NCBI GenBank assembly: GCA_016711485.1
Contig: JADJSX010000024.1
Location: forward strand, 310,001-374,000
Direction: 5' to 3'
DNA length: 64,000 bases
Origin: Leptospiraceae bacterium
GTDB taxonomy: Bacteria > Spirochaetota > Leptospiria > Leptospirales > Leptospiraceae
Every line of letters starts with the position of its first letter. Within the stretch, counting starts at the first letter, position 1. Positions 9,101-17,806 of this stretch are shown in pieces. A model generated the notes under the pieces. The model was not told the origin of the DNA. It did not search any database and saw only the letters and a program-made list of their open reading frames with translations. The translations under genes and the position numbers were made by a program.

Positions 9101-9178
9101 AAATATAATAATGATAATTGTGATTAATGCATCAAAAAACACACCGGGGGAATAATAAGAAAATAATAACCAATCCAT
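6140..9178 (-). CDS. Membrane sensor SpoIIE/PP2C phosphatase with HAMP and TPR
   Basis: A 1012-residue protein. Residues 1-290 hold about eight hydrophobic segments. An extracytoplasmic region (about 295-450) follows, then a TM helix (KIIYAMLLVLILVLVIFPFL), HAMP (about 472-525, SPLNKLLTGVRKVNDGDL), a coiled coil, a SpoIIE-type PP2C domain (about 600-815) and TPRs (about 870-1010). PP2C metal-site motifs are present: LGGDICI, NGDAMGKSMQGAGG, LGSDGRDDI and DDLSLLRIGY. Such enzymes dephosphorylate Ser/Thr, often on anti-sigma-factor antagonists, in partner-switching pathways. The N-terminal half strongly resembles that of the cyclase at 52066-54660 (PTTFMVKLVGISLGAILFV against PTSFMVKIVGFSLVTILFV). 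No anti-sigma gene is nearby. Confidence 0.85.
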   Translation of the reverse strand: MDWLLFSYYSPGVFFDALITIIIIIFLLLKKEKVRSTYWLAGFFIGEMFLFTAYTASYSIFAPFASYHRYFSCLVMFGNACLVGFSYYYPKNDRPKEAKFVISLSFILAAITYIHFVLNTLPMEKIYSFKAQIYTFDFGKEVGLVIVLLFVIPVVNLCRKTIRYSEYNGLFSRWLGKPSSIVGYPLHFLSRFFVGVIKIVNPKGKSAESTRDFAIPIFIHILIALLNVLVKSDRISYDLYALLFSISTMIVIYYIALVYINNSPEPTTFMVKLVGISLGAILFVLGFVGEITLSESESNYNDKRILQVNQTRLALAQGNWENLPSDVEYVLVKPSDASLYTGDCEILFTRNPNLNMDEIKKGEEIEKRNLLKETKSRIKEKNLSEEEKEFKALELISRIEVPELKRLYRNANFQFYTHFDFIEDAKRFEVGFSYLEYRNNIHSSSRKIIYAMLLVLILVLVIFPFLFKSSLVSPLNKLLTGVRKVNDGDLTVQVPIKSYDEIGFLAMSFNSMVKSIRQAREELQDYADNLENKVVERTREVREKMELIESLKIQQDGDYFLTSLLAKPLFYNANKSKIVKTEFIIKQKKQFEFKRKQADLGGDICITGNLRLGTKERFKRYTMAMNGDAMGKSMQGAGGSLVMGVVMNSIMARSASQNKILNQTPQEWLFQVYSEIHSVFKSFNGSMVISAVIFIIEDETGKAYYINAEHPYSVLYRDEKATFIEEGIQLRKIGFDSENEFRVDSIQLERGDVIILGSDGRDDIDLTPNEPNRTINEDETIFLGFVEKAKTNLDAIVESINSLGNIIDDLSLLRIGYKEDYAQEPESYPEIGIHTSSDITVHVNPDGSTNTTTDIHTNIGLDTENAYQEGKILANKNRFPEAISILYNAFILDRTHPELSRLLGVLCYKTKEYRKAIEVLKSYTSQFEREEELLYYLAISYKKLEQYKDSLSVSMLLERINPRFVKNLLNLADTYRFLHDKENAILYSRKVLEKEPENEIARKILDVVSNQT

Positions 9179-9400
9179 TCGCTTAAAATAGAACAGGACT
9201 ACGGAATAGCAAGAACGTTTTTATTTTGCAGTAGGGAATGTAACTATTTACTACTTTTTCCTTTACAAAGTGCGATGGAAAGAATCAAAAGACAAATCTT
9301 ACTAACTATTTAACTGATTGGAAAAATCTATATAAAGAAAACAATAATTAAGAAAGCGGCTATCGGTATAAAACCATTGTCTTGATACAATTCTGACAGG

Positions 9401-9889
9401 TTATGAAATTTTTTCGTATAATTGAAAATTTAGATCATATGAGTTTTTATCATCTTTTGCTAAAAAAGACTCTGAGGACAGTTTCCATTTATCCAAATTT
9501 ATTTCTGGAAAAAATGTATCTCCTTCTAAATTTGTATGAATTCGGGTTAGATAAATTCTATCTGCAAATACAATTGCTTTTTTGTAGAGTTCCCCACCTC
9601 CGATTAAAAAACACTCATCCTCTTCTCGGGAATTTTCGATCGCGCTTTCCAAGGAAGAAAAAATTTCTACACCATCAGCTTTAAATAAGGAATTGCGGCT
9701 AATTACTAAATTGCGTCGATTGGGCAAAGGTTTTCCAATCGACTCATAGGTTTTTCTTCCCATTATGATCGTATGACCTGTTGTCAATGATTTAAAATGT
9801 TTTAAGTCAGCAGGAAGATGCCAGGGCATAGAATTATTCGCACCAATTACATAGTTCTCTGTACAGGCTACTATTATGGATAAAGTCAT
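9401..9889 (-). CDS. folA: Dihydrofolate reductase
   Basis: A 162-residue protein of normal DHFR length that reduces dihydrofolate to tetrahydrofolate with NADPH. N-terminal motifs are SIIVACTENYVIGANNSMPW with the PWHLPADLKHFK substrate-binding helix (acidic Asp in the active site), then TTGHTIIMGRKTYESIGKPLPNRRN for NADPH binding and FLIGGGELYKKAI. The start overlaps the thyA stop by 4 bp (GTATGA), so the two are translated together. ThyA produces dihydrofolate that FolA recycles. The 9179-9400 gap between this gene and the phosphatase start shows no recognisable element. Confidence 0.95.
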   Translation of the reverse strand: MTLSIIVACTENYVIGANNSMPWHLPADLKHFKSLTTGHTIIMGRKTYESIGKPLPNRRNLVISRNSLFKADGVEIFSSLESAIENSREEDECFLIGGGELYKKAIVFADRIYLTRIHTNLEGDTFFPEINLDKWKLSSESFLAKDDKNSYDLNFQLYEKIS

Positions 9890-10680
9890 ACAGCTACCTC
9901 AGCTTTTATATGCGGATGTGGATCATAATTCTCTAATGTAAAGTCTTCGAATTTAAATGAGAATATATCTTTAACACTTGGATTAATTTTCATTATTGGT
10001 AAAGGTCTAACGTCTCTCTGAAGTTGTAGTTCGGCTTGGTCAAGGTGATTTAGATAAATGTGAGCATCACCAAAAGTATGTATAAAATCACCTGGTTCTA
10101 AATCGCATACTTGCGCAACCATCATACAAAGTAGCGCATAGGAAGCTATATTAAATGGAACTCCTAAAAAAATATCTGCTGACCGTTGATAAAGTTGACA
10201 GGAAAGTTTGCCGTTAGCCACATAGAATTGAAACATAGTATGACAGGGAGGAAGCGCCATATTCGGAATATCCGCTACATTCCACGCTGATACGATTAAT
10301 CTCCTTGAGTCTGGACTTTTTTTGATCATACTAATTAACTGAGAAATTTGATCATAACTTTCTCCATTTGGTAATGGCCAAGATCTCCATTGATGTCCGT
10401 AAACAGGTCCTAAATTTCCATTTTCATCTGCCCATTCATTCCAGATACGCACACCATTTTCCTGAAGATATTTTACATTAGTATCTCCACTCAAAAACCA
10501 AATTAGCTCATGGATTATGGATTTTACATGTAATTTTTTTGTGGTTAACAAAGGAAATCCTTCTTGTAAATTAAATCTCATTTGGTATCCAAAAATACTA
10601 ATAGTTCCTGTCCCTGTTCGGTCTTCTTTTTTTACACCATTTTCTTTTACATATCTCATTAGATCTAAATATTGCTTCAT
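9886..10680 (-). CDS. thyA: Thymidylate synthase
   Basis: A 264-residue protein, the same length as the E. coli enzyme, that methylates dUMP to dTMP with methylene-tetrahydrofolate. The catalytic Cys146 lies in LPPCHTMFQFYV. Other motifs are RTGTGTISIFGYQMRF at the N-terminus, the dUMP-binding CQLYQRSADIFLGVPFNIASY, and GDAHIYLNH. This is the classical folate-dependent ThyA, not the flavin-dependent ThyX. It is the first gene of a two-gene operon with folA, overlapping by 4 bp. Confidence 0.96.
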   Translation of the reverse strand: MKQYLDLMRYVKENGVKKEDRTGTGTISIFGYQMRFNLQEGFPLLTTKKLHVKSIIHELIWFLSGDTNVKYLQENGVRIWNEWADENGNLGPVYGHQWRSWPLPNGESYDQISQLISMIKKSPDSRRLIVSAWNVADIPNMALPPCHTMFQFYVANGKLSCQLYQRSADIFLGVPFNIASYALLCMMVAQVCDLEPGDFIHTFGDAHIYLNHLDQAELQLQRDVRPLPIMKINPSVKDIFSFKFEDFTLENYDPHPHIKAEVAV

Positions 10681-10932
10681 TGAAATTGTTATGCCTTAGT
10701 TTTATTAACACCAATGGTTCGGTTTTTATCTAACCTTTGATATGTTTAGAATTCTTGAGGAAACTTGGATTTTATAAATTTCATCTGCTTGGATGAAAGT
10801 AAAATCTCTATTCGAATGAAACAACTCTAAGGGAAAATTAAATTTGGTGTTTGTATTATAACAAATTAGAACCTTTAATTCTACTCAATCATTTTCTTAG
10901 TGAATTTAAAAAGTTTTTTCTAAAATTTTTTG

Positions 10933-11097
10933 TATTTAACTCACTGGACTACTGCATAAAAAGCGGACATTGATTTCGCTATCGCTATTAATTCATTAGC
11001 AGTTTCTAATATACCCTTTGCCAAAAGTATACTCTCAAGATTTTCCTTATTTCCATAAATTACCAATTTTGCGTAAGGTGAGTATTTCAATGAATTT
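10933..11097 (-). repeat. Dispersed repeat family A, divergent copy
   Basis: Read on the minus strand it begins with CTTACGCAAAATTGG, contains ATATTAGAAACTGCTAATGAATTAATAGCGATAGCG and ends GTGAGTTA, matching the ends and core of the copies at 26285-26474 and 30910-31010. The usual right-end GTAAGGTGAG is replaced by about 30 nt of other sequence. Its ORF form (ILETANELIAIAK) extends the end of the gene upstream in another frame. The preceding 10681-10932 gap shows nothing else. It also carries ACTTTTGGCAAAGGGTAT, identical to sequence at 18953-18970. Confidence 0.5.
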
Positions 11098-11109
11098 GTA
11101 TAGGGAAAG

Positions 11110-13656
11110 TTAATCAATATCTTCGAATTTGTTTTGTAAGCTGTCCTCAAGTTGCAGTAACTTAGGATTATCTGCATCTATGCCGCGAAGTTGAACTATG
11201 ATTTCATTTACTTTGTTTTTATTTCCCATCGCAAGGTATATTTCAGCTAAGTGAATCATAAAAGTTATATTGAGTGGATCTCGAATTTTAAGGCGTTCGG
11301 CGTAGTCAAGAGCGGCTTCATATTTTTTGAGTTTTTTCAAACAGAAAGATGTTAAATATATCATATCCGTATCTTCTGGTCTAAGGCTAATGTAAGGAAT
11401 GGATAATTCGCAAATTTTGATATAACTTTTGGTATTTAAAAATACCTTCATTTTCTCTCGAATAATATCTGGATGGTCGGGATTTAATTGGGTTGCCTCT
11501 TCCAAATATTCTAAAGCCTTTTGATTGTCTCCTTGTTTTAATAATTCTCTAGACTTTACAATTAGTTTTTTTGTATCAATTGGTAAACTTTCATTTTCGT
11601 TCGGTTTACCTAAATACTCTAACCGAAGGAGAGACAAATCATCTGTAATCTCTCCTAGATTTATTAATTCTTGGTATATTATTTCTAAATCGGAATTTGC
11701 TTTTTCCACAATTCCGAGGAAAAGGTTTTCATCTTCGTTAATGACTCTAGATCCATCTGTATTATTACTCAGTAAAATATCATCTCTTCCGTCGGAGCCA
11801 ACCATTAGAATATCACCAGAAAGTATTTGAAAAGTATCGACTACGATTTGACCTTCAGTGTCTGTCGTTCCTAGTTTTCTATAAAATGATTTTGTTTCCA
11901 GAAAACTTGCTTTCCCATCTCGGTAGAGAACGGCAAATGGATGTTCTGCGTTAATATAATAACAAAAGCCGTTTTCATTATCCACTAAACCTAAAATCAT
12001 AGACACTAACATGGAACCATCGAAAGTCTCAAAGGTTTTATGTAATTCTATAAATGCAGTCTTAATCCATCTCTCCGGAGCAAATTTCATCGTCAGTCCA
12101 GACACTTTGGTTCTTTCTAAAATTGCATGAAAAACAGATCCTAAAATCAATGCACCACCCGCTCCTTGAATTGATTTTCCCATAGCATCAGCGTTTAAAA
12201 AAACTGTATATTTTTTATCATTAAGTATTATAGAATCGGCTGTACACAAATCACCACCGATTTCATTTTTATTTTTCTTGAATTGAAATTCTTTTTTTTG
12301 TTTTACTAGAAATTGAATTTTAACTGTATCTTCTTTAACTCGATTTCGACCGAGGGGTTTTAATAATAGAGATGTAAGAAAATAGTCTCCATCCTGTTGT
12401 GTTTTTAATTTTGTAACTTCTTCCAGAGTTTTATTTAGATCGTTAGTTCTTTCCTTTACTTTATGTTCCAAATTTTCCGTATATTCTTTGATCTCATGAT
12501 TTTGGCGTTCAATTGTATCTGCCATCGTGTTGTATGTTTTTGCCAATTCTCCAAACTCATCTTTCGATTTAATTACAATTCTTTCTTTTAAACTTTTTTT
12601 GCCAGTTGCTATCCCTCTTAGAACTTCTATGATATTGGTCAGAGGACTAACGCTTTTTCCTACAATAAAAAATATCATAAAACCGATTAGGATAAGGGTT
12701 ATGAAAGTTAGAATTGCATTTCTAAGGATAATTCCACTAACAACTGAGTAAGCCTCCTTTTCATTGATCGCAACTACTAATATAAATTTTGCATCTGTTT
12801 CTGTGAGGTAAATTGTATACTTGTCTCCATTAATCGTAACTTTTTCTTCTTGTTGGATTTCTTTTTTTATTACTTTCTTTAGGTCATTTCCTTTGAGCCA
12901 TGACAATTCACGATAATCCGCTAGAATTAAAGTTTCATCTGGGTGAAATAGAATTTTTTTACTTTCAGTATCAATCAACATTGCAAATGATTTAGGTGTT
13001 ATATCTAATGTAGAAAGTAATTCTTTTACAGATTTTAAAGTCCAGTCTACTGTAGACATTCCAATAATTTTTCTAGATTTATCATACATGATTGTGCTGA
13101 GGGTAATAAAGACTACCTTCTCATTTCCGATCGAATCTAAATAGGCTGGTGCTCGATAATTAATTTCTGGTCGGGGTGTTGTGCGATTCCATAACTCAGG
13201 CAAAGCATATAAATACCAATCTTTTTTCAAATAATTATATTCAGGAGTTGAATACTCCCATGTAATTTCTACTTGGTTATTTTTCCATAATGCATACGGT
13301 CCTAAAAATTGTTCCCCAAATAGGTTAGGTTCATACCAAATTCCACCTCCTATTAAACTGGGGAAATTTTTTATTTTTGCGGTTAATATAGAACTTAAGG
13401 AGTCTTTTGGTTTTTCGCTAGATTTAATATTGTAGATAATTTCTCCCGCGAGAGCAATGTCCTGTCCAATAATTTCTGTTTTATTGGTAGCATTATTGAT
13501 TTCAGAGAGAAAAAAAAGAATTGAACTTTGAATTTCTTTATCACGAAAATCTTTTGCTTCTTTGTAGAAAATATAGGTATTTACTCCCATCGCTAAAATA
13601 AAAATTGTTAACACTGTCGATAGTGTATATAGAGTAATTTTTGTTTTAAGTTTCAT
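11110..13656 (-). CDS. dCache-HAMP-SpoIIE/PP2C phosphatase with TPR (tandem paralogue 2)
   Basis: An 848-residue protein. A TM helix at residues 8-30 is followed by a periplasmic dCache-like sensor (about 35-305, with GGGIWYEPNLFGEQFLGPYALWKNNQVEITWEYS), a second TM (about 308-332), HAMP (about 335-390, SPLTNIIEVLRGIATG), a coiled coil, and a SpoIIE-type PP2C domain (about 450-680). The PP2C motifs are IGGDLCTAD, NADAMGKSIQGAGGALILG, VGSDGRDDI and DDLSLLRLEY. The C-terminal 140 residues look like TPRs. A periplasmic ligand probably controls phosphatase output. It lies 15 bp after a close paralogue at 16212-13672; the phosphatase domains share long identical stretches, so a tandem duplication is evident. 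Confidence 0.87.
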   Translation of the reverse strand: MKLKTKITLYTLSTVLTIFILAMGVNTYIFYKEAKDFRDKEIQSSILFFLSEINNATNKTEIIGQDIALAGEIIYNIKSSEKPKDSLSSILTAKIKNFPSLIGGGIWYEPNLFGEQFLGPYALWKNNQVEITWEYSTPEYNYLKKDWYLYALPELWNRTTPRPEINYRAPAYLDSIGNEKVVFITLSTIMYDKSRKIIGMSTVDWTLKSVKELLSTLDITPKSFAMLIDTESKKILFHPDETLILADYRELSWLKGNDLKKVIKKEIQQEEKVTINGDKYTIYLTETDAKFILVVAINEKEAYSVVSGIILRNAILTFITLILIGFMIFFIVGKSVSPLTNIIEVLRGIATGKKSLKERIVIKSKDEFGELAKTYNTMADTIERQNHEIKEYTENLEHKVKERTNDLNKTLEEVTKLKTQQDGDYFLTSLLLKPLGRNRVKEDTVKIQFLVKQKKEFQFKKNKNEIGGDLCTADSIILNDKKYTVFLNADAMGKSIQGAGGALILGSVFHAILERTKVSGLTMKFAPERWIKTAFIELHKTFETFDGSMLVSMILGLVDNENGFCYYINAEHPFAVLYRDGKASFLETKSFYRKLGTTDTEGQIVVDTFQILSGDILMVGSDGRDDILLSNNTDGSRVINEDENLFLGIVEKANSDLEIIYQELINLGEITDDLSLLRLEYLGKPNENESLPIDTKKLIVKSRELLKQGDNQKALEYLEEATQLNPDHPDIIREKMKVFLNTKSYIKICELSIPYISLRPEDTDMIYLTSFCLKKLKKYEAALDYAERLKIRDPLNITFMIHLAEIYLAMGNKNKVNEIIVQLRGIDADNPKLLQLEDSLQNKFEDID

Positions 13657-13671
13657 GCAGGGAAATTTCCA

Positions 13672-16212
13672 TTATATTAAAGCTTGTAAGGATTGTTTTA
13701 ATTCTAAAACTTTTTTATTGTTCGGTTCAATTTTAATTGCTTCTTGAAGAATTGTATTGGCCCTTTTAACATTTATTGAAACATAAAGTTCAGATAAGTG
13801 AATAAGGTATTTGACGTTTTTTGGTTCTCGTAAACGAATTTGTTCTCCCAGATCTATTGCTTCTTGTTTCTGATTGTTTTTTTTGTAAGCATAAGATAAT
13901 GCAAAAATAATTTCTGTATCGATTGGACGTAAATCTAAATAGATTTTTGCATATTCGATTGCATTTGGATAATGTTTAAGGTGGACACTTAATTTTATTA
14001 ATTCTCTGATTACTGTGGTATTTTGCGGTTCTAGATTATAGGCAGTTTTTAATTCACGCATTGCATCCGAATAACTTCCTTTTTTCTCAAGGATACGAGC
14101 ATGTTTGATATTTTCGAGAACTCGAGAGGAAGTTTCAAATTTTGGTATATCTGGCATTTTAAATTCGATTTTGAGTAGAGAAAAATCGTCTGTTAATTCT
14201 CCAATCAGTTCGATTTTGTTTGCGATATTTTTCAAATCGCCATTTCCTTCTTCTACTCTTCGCAAGAATTCATTTTCATCTTCATTGATGATTCTTTGTC
14301 CATCGGATTCTTTTCCTATAAGTAAATCATCGCGTCCATCTGAACCTATAATTACTGAATCACCCGGCAACATTTGAAATGTTCTTACGTATATACTTCC
14401 TTCTCCGTCTAATTGCATACCGAGTTTGTGAAACATGAATTCGCTTTCCAAAAAGGAAGCTTTTTCGTCTCTGTACAAAACTGTCCAAGGATGTTCCGCA
14501 TTTAAAAAATACAAAAGACCTGTTTTGTTATCCACTAGCCCCATTACCATCGAAACCAACATGGATCCGTCGAAAGTCTCAAATGTTTTATGAAGTTCTA
14601 TGAAAGTTCCTTTAATCCATCTCTCTGGAGTTTGCAATTGCATCACATTTGTAGAACGAGTTCTCTCAATGATTGCTCCAAATACGGAGCCAAGAATCAA
14701 TGCACCACCGGCACCTTGGATCGATTTACCCATTGCATCACAATTTAAAAATACTGTGTAATCTCTACCTTTTAAGTGAATCAAATTTGCAATACAAAGA
14801 TCCCCTCCAATTGATTTTACACTGTTCCTAAATTCAAAAGTTTTCTTTTGTTGGACGTAATAGGTCACAGCTAGATTTTCTGTATTTACGTTAACACGTC
14901 CCAGAGGCTCCAATAAAAGCGATGTAAGGAAATAATCACCGTCTTGCTGTTTTTTGAGTTTGGTTACCTCTTGTAAGGTTTGGTTTAATTCTTCTGTTCT
15001 TTGGATTACTTTTTCTTCTAGATTTTCACTGTATTCTTTGATTTCGCTATTTTGAGATTCGATTTTATCAGCCATATTGTTAAATGTATCAGCTAATTCT
15101 CCGAATTCATCATTTGATTTTATATTGATTCTTTCGTTTAGATCGAGACTTCCACTTGCAATTCCTCGAAGCACGGTGATAATTTTATTTAAGGGTTTAA
15201 TACTTAAATCCACTACAATAAATATAAAAAATCCTACTAGTGCAAGTGTAACGACACTCAGTAGTACGTTGCGAATTACAATTCCGCCGATAACAGCATA
15301 AGCTTCTTTTTTATTGATAATAGCAGCGAGTAGATAATCAGAATTAGTCACTGTGTAATAGATATCGTGTTCAACACCTTCTAGGATTTCATTTTCAATT
15401 TTTAAAATCTTATTTTTTTCTAAGTTTGCATATTCAATTTTTTGGGTCCAAGGAATTTTTTCTTTATCTTCCATTATCAGTTTTTTATCAGGGTAAAATA
15501 CAATTTTGGAATTTGGTAAATCTATAAGTGCGGTATAGGAACTTTTTGTAATATCAAATTGACCAAGAAGTTTATTAAGATTTTCAAAAGACCAGTCGAC
15601 AGTAGTTAATCCGAGAATTTTTCCTTGAGCATCATACATGAGGGTGCTGAGGGTAACAAATATTATCTCTTTATCTCCTATTTGATCTTTATAAGGAGGA
15701 ATTCGAAAATAATTTCTTTCTCTTTTTTTGGAAATATCCCAGTCTTTTGGAATGGCAATACGATAATAGGGTTGGTTGTGGTAGTCGTAGTCTTTATTTG
15801 AATACTCCCAAGTGATTTTTACTTGGTCTTTCTGCCATAACGCATATGGTCCCATGTATTTTTCTGAGAAACGATTTGGCTCATACCAAATACCTCCGCC
15901 TAAAATACTTTTCTCATTTTTAACTCTAGCGGAAAGATAATGTTCAAAGATTTCTTTCTGTTTTTGAGAGTCGTTTGATTTTAAAGTAAAAATTACTTCG
16001 CCAGACCTGGCAAGATCATATCCAGTGATTTCTGTAATATTAGTGGCATGATTGATTTGATTGAGGAAAAATTCAAATGAACTTGTTATTTCTGAATTGC
16101 GAAACTCTTTTGCTTCATGATAAAATATCATTGTATTGATGATCATTGCTAGAACAAATAAAGTCAAAACCGTCGAAAGAGTAACGAGTGTAATTTTTGC
16201 TTTTAGTTTCAT
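13672..16212 (-). CDS. dCache-HAMP-SpoIIE/PP2C phosphatase with TPR (tandem paralogue 1)
   Basis: An 846-residue protein with the same layout as its neighbour at 13656-11110: TM (8-30), dCache-like periplasmic region with GGGIWYEPNRFSEKYMGPYALW, second TM (about 308-332), HAMP, coiled coil, SpoIIE/PP2C and TPRs. Catalytic motifs are IGGDLCIAN, NCDAMGKSIQGAGGALILG, IGSDGRDDL and DDFSLLKIEF. It is the first gene of the pair; the second starts 15 bp after its stop, so both are probably on one transcript. The sensor regions differ more than the catalytic regions, suggesting different ligands feeding a shared target. The gap 16213-16293 holds nothing notable. Confidence 0.87.
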   Translation of the reverse strand: MKLKAKITLVTLSTVLTLFVLAMIINTMIFYHEAKEFRNSEITSSFEFFLNQINHATNITEITGYDLARSGEVIFTLKSNDSQKQKEIFEHYLSARVKNEKSILGGGIWYEPNRFSEKYMGPYALWQKDQVKITWEYSNKDYDYHNQPYYRIAIPKDWDISKKRERNYFRIPPYKDQIGDKEIIFVTLSTLMYDAQGKILGLTTVDWSFENLNKLLGQFDITKSSYTALIDLPNSKIVFYPDKKLIMEDKEKIPWTQKIEYANLEKNKILKIENEILEGVEHDIYYTVTNSDYLLAAIINKKEAYAVIGGIVIRNVLLSVVTLALVGFFIFIVVDLSIKPLNKIITVLRGIASGSLDLNERINIKSNDEFGELADTFNNMADKIESQNSEIKEYSENLEEKVIQRTEELNQTLQEVTKLKKQQDGDYFLTSLLLEPLGRVNVNTENLAVTYYVQQKKTFEFRNSVKSIGGDLCIANLIHLKGRDYTVFLNCDAMGKSIQGAGGALILGSVFGAIIERTRSTNVMQLQTPERWIKGTFIELHKTFETFDGSMLVSMVMGLVDNKTGLLYFLNAEHPWTVLYRDEKASFLESEFMFHKLGMQLDGEGSIYVRTFQMLPGDSVIIGSDGRDDLLIGKESDGQRIINEDENEFLRRVEEGNGDLKNIANKIELIGELTDDFSLLKIEFKMPDIPKFETSSRVLENIKHARILEKKGSYSDAMRELKTAYNLEPQNTTVIRELIKLSVHLKHYPNAIEYAKIYLDLRPIDTEIIFALSYAYKKNNQKQEAIDLGEQIRLREPKNVKYLIHLSELYVSINVKRANTILQEAIKIEPNNKKVLELKQSLQALI

Positions 16213-16293
16213 CTAATCAATTTACAAATTTCTTTTTTAGAAAGTTCAAGCAAAAATTATTTATTGAGCATATTTTTTTCAAGGTTGATTATT

Positions 16294-17145
16294 TTATTTT
16301 TTCATAATTGCAAATAGTGTATTATTTATCATAATTGTTTTGAAACTTGCGATCCAAATGAATTTTGTTACATAATAAAAAAGCATTTTTCCTAATTTCC
16401 CAAAACTACTTTTACTTCCAGCAAAAGAAAGGATTGGTGTTAGCACATAATATTCTGTAGACTCAAATCCAGTTTGTTTTCCAAGCATCGAAAGTGTTTT
16501 GCGGGAGTAGTCATTGATATGGTCTTTTGCTTCAAGGTAATGTACGTCTGGTTTCATTCCTTTTAATGCAACTTTGAGTTTTGCTTTTATAAGTTGAATC
16601 GGAACGTTCGGTGTTTGTAAAAATAATATTCCACCCGGTTTTAAAATAGAAAACAGATACTCTAAGAGTGGTTGTGGTTTCGGAATATGCTCAATTACAT
16701 CCCACAAAGTGATAATGTCTACAGAGCCTTTACCTATTCCACTTGATTGTACCATTCCGGGGTAAATTGTTGTTAGTCCGTTTTTTTCTTTTGCAAACTT
16801 TACAGCTGGCTCAGACATTTCAAATCCAAGCGTTTTCCAATTTGGTTTTTTTTCTTGTACCATCTTTACAAAAAATCCAAGTCCACAACCGACATCTAAA
16901 AGAGTGCCAGAATCTTTTTGTATAAAATTAGTGATGAACTCATTGTAAATTGAACGATGTGCATGATCCCACCAATCCAAATCGTATTCCTCATTTCCCT
17001 CTCCCCAGTACCCGTCGTAATGTTCAGCTTGTTCATAAGTAGAAAATACATGACCACAAGATTTACATTTAACAATGAGTATCCCGTTCTCATTGAATAC
17101 AGGATAATTTTCGGTACTAGAGCATAGATAACAAGTTTGATTCAT
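16294..17145 (-). CDS. Class I SAM-dependent methyltransferase with N-terminal zinc ribbon
   Basis: A 283-residue protein. Cys5/Cys8 and Cys27/Cys30 form two CxxC pairs of a zinc ribbon, followed by a class I methyltransferase core with motif I LLDVGCGLGFF, an acidic SAM-ribose strand LGFEMSE and the motif DIITLWDVIEHIPKP. This resembles Methyltransf_23 proteins that modify sugars or small surface molecules. ATG 17145 is preferred over the upstream in-frame codon at 17190 because of AAAGGA about 6 nt before it. It begins 2 bp after the preceding gene stops (17148), so they form an operon. The C-terminal residues are hydrophobic and basic, perhaps membrane-associated. Confidence 0.75.
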   Translation of the reverse strand: MNQTCYLCSSTENYPVFNENGILIVKCKSCGHVFSTYEQAEHYDGYWGEGNEEYDLDWWDHAHRSIYNEFITNFIQKDSGTLLDVGCGLGFFVKMVQEKKPNWKTLGFEMSEPAVKFAKEKNGLTTIYPGMVQSSGIGKGSVDIITLWDVIEHIPKPQPLLEYLFSILKPGGILFLQTPNVPIQLIKAKLKVALKGMKPDVHYLEAKDHINDYSRKTLSMLGKQTGFESTEYYVLTPILSFAGSKSSFGKLGKMLFYYVTKFIWIASFKTIMINNTLFAIMKK

Positions 17146-17147
17146 GA

Positions 17148-17708
17148 TTATTCCTTTACGTAAGAGTAAAATACATCCCAAATTCCCCAAAACCGACCAT
17201 TCGCAGTCGAGTCTGGTATGAGGGTAATATCAATTCGCCCTGTAGGGCATTCTACTGGATCAATCGCAATTCTGTAGGGATTGATTTCTGCGTTTTTTCG
17301 ATCAAATAAAACTTTTCCTTTTGTTTTTCCGTTGATTAAAACTGAAAGAGATCGAATGGGATACGTTTGATTATCCTGACTTTCATATGTTGTTAAATCT
17401 AGATATAGATAGATTGTTTTTTTTATTGAGGTATCAAAGGTCAGATAAAAAGAAAATCCATTTGTAGGAATCATTCTACAAATCCCATCTTTGATTCCAT
17501 ATTTATTTGAATCCAATTTTAAGCTCATGGACTGAAAGTTTGCCCAACGCCTGAGCTCGTCATAACCAGCAAAATCTTCTGGGTTTAGTTTTTCGCCTTT
17601 TTCTCCCAAATGATTGAAGTTGATCGACTTCTTAAAGGGAGGTAGTTCGTTTGCTCCTAATCCATAGAGAGCACAAATAAGAAATAGAATTGATAATTTT
17701 GAATTCAT
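17148..17708 (-). CDS. Exported protein of unknown function
   Basis: A 186-residue protein with a signal peptide (residues 1-19, SKLSILFLICALYGLGA), so probably periplasmic. ATG 17708 is chosen because it places the signal at the very start and has AAGGA upstream; an earlier start at 17756 would add 16 residues before it. The mature part looks like a beta-sandwich: repeated strands, LSVLINGKTKGKVLFDRKNA, RIDITLIPD and a closing FWGIWDVFYSY. This resembles carbohydrate-binding-like folds, but no family was recognised. It is upstream of the methyltransferase in a two-gene operon. Confidence 0.65.
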   Translation of the reverse strand: MNSKLSILFLICALYGLGANELPPFKKSINFNHLGEKGEKLNPEDFAGYDELRRWANFQSMSLKLDSNKYGIKDGICRMIPTNGFSFYLTFDTSIKKTIYLYLDLTTYESQDNQTYPIRSLSVLINGKTKGKVLFDRKNAEINPYRIAIDPVECPTGRIDITLIPDSTANGRFWGIWDVFYSYVKE

Positions 17709-17806
17709 AAAATAGTTTTCCTTCCAATATATATTTATTATTGCATTCAAAGTCAAGTCCTAAAGAGATTGATTCTAAATAACGTGAGACTTAAAAAAGG
17801 GATAGT

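Noticed and set aside
10941..11177. 78-aa minus-strand ORF overlapping the end of the PP2C gene
   Set aside because: Its first half is an out-of-frame reading of the PP2C 3' end and its second half is the repeat A sequence; no ribosome-binding site.
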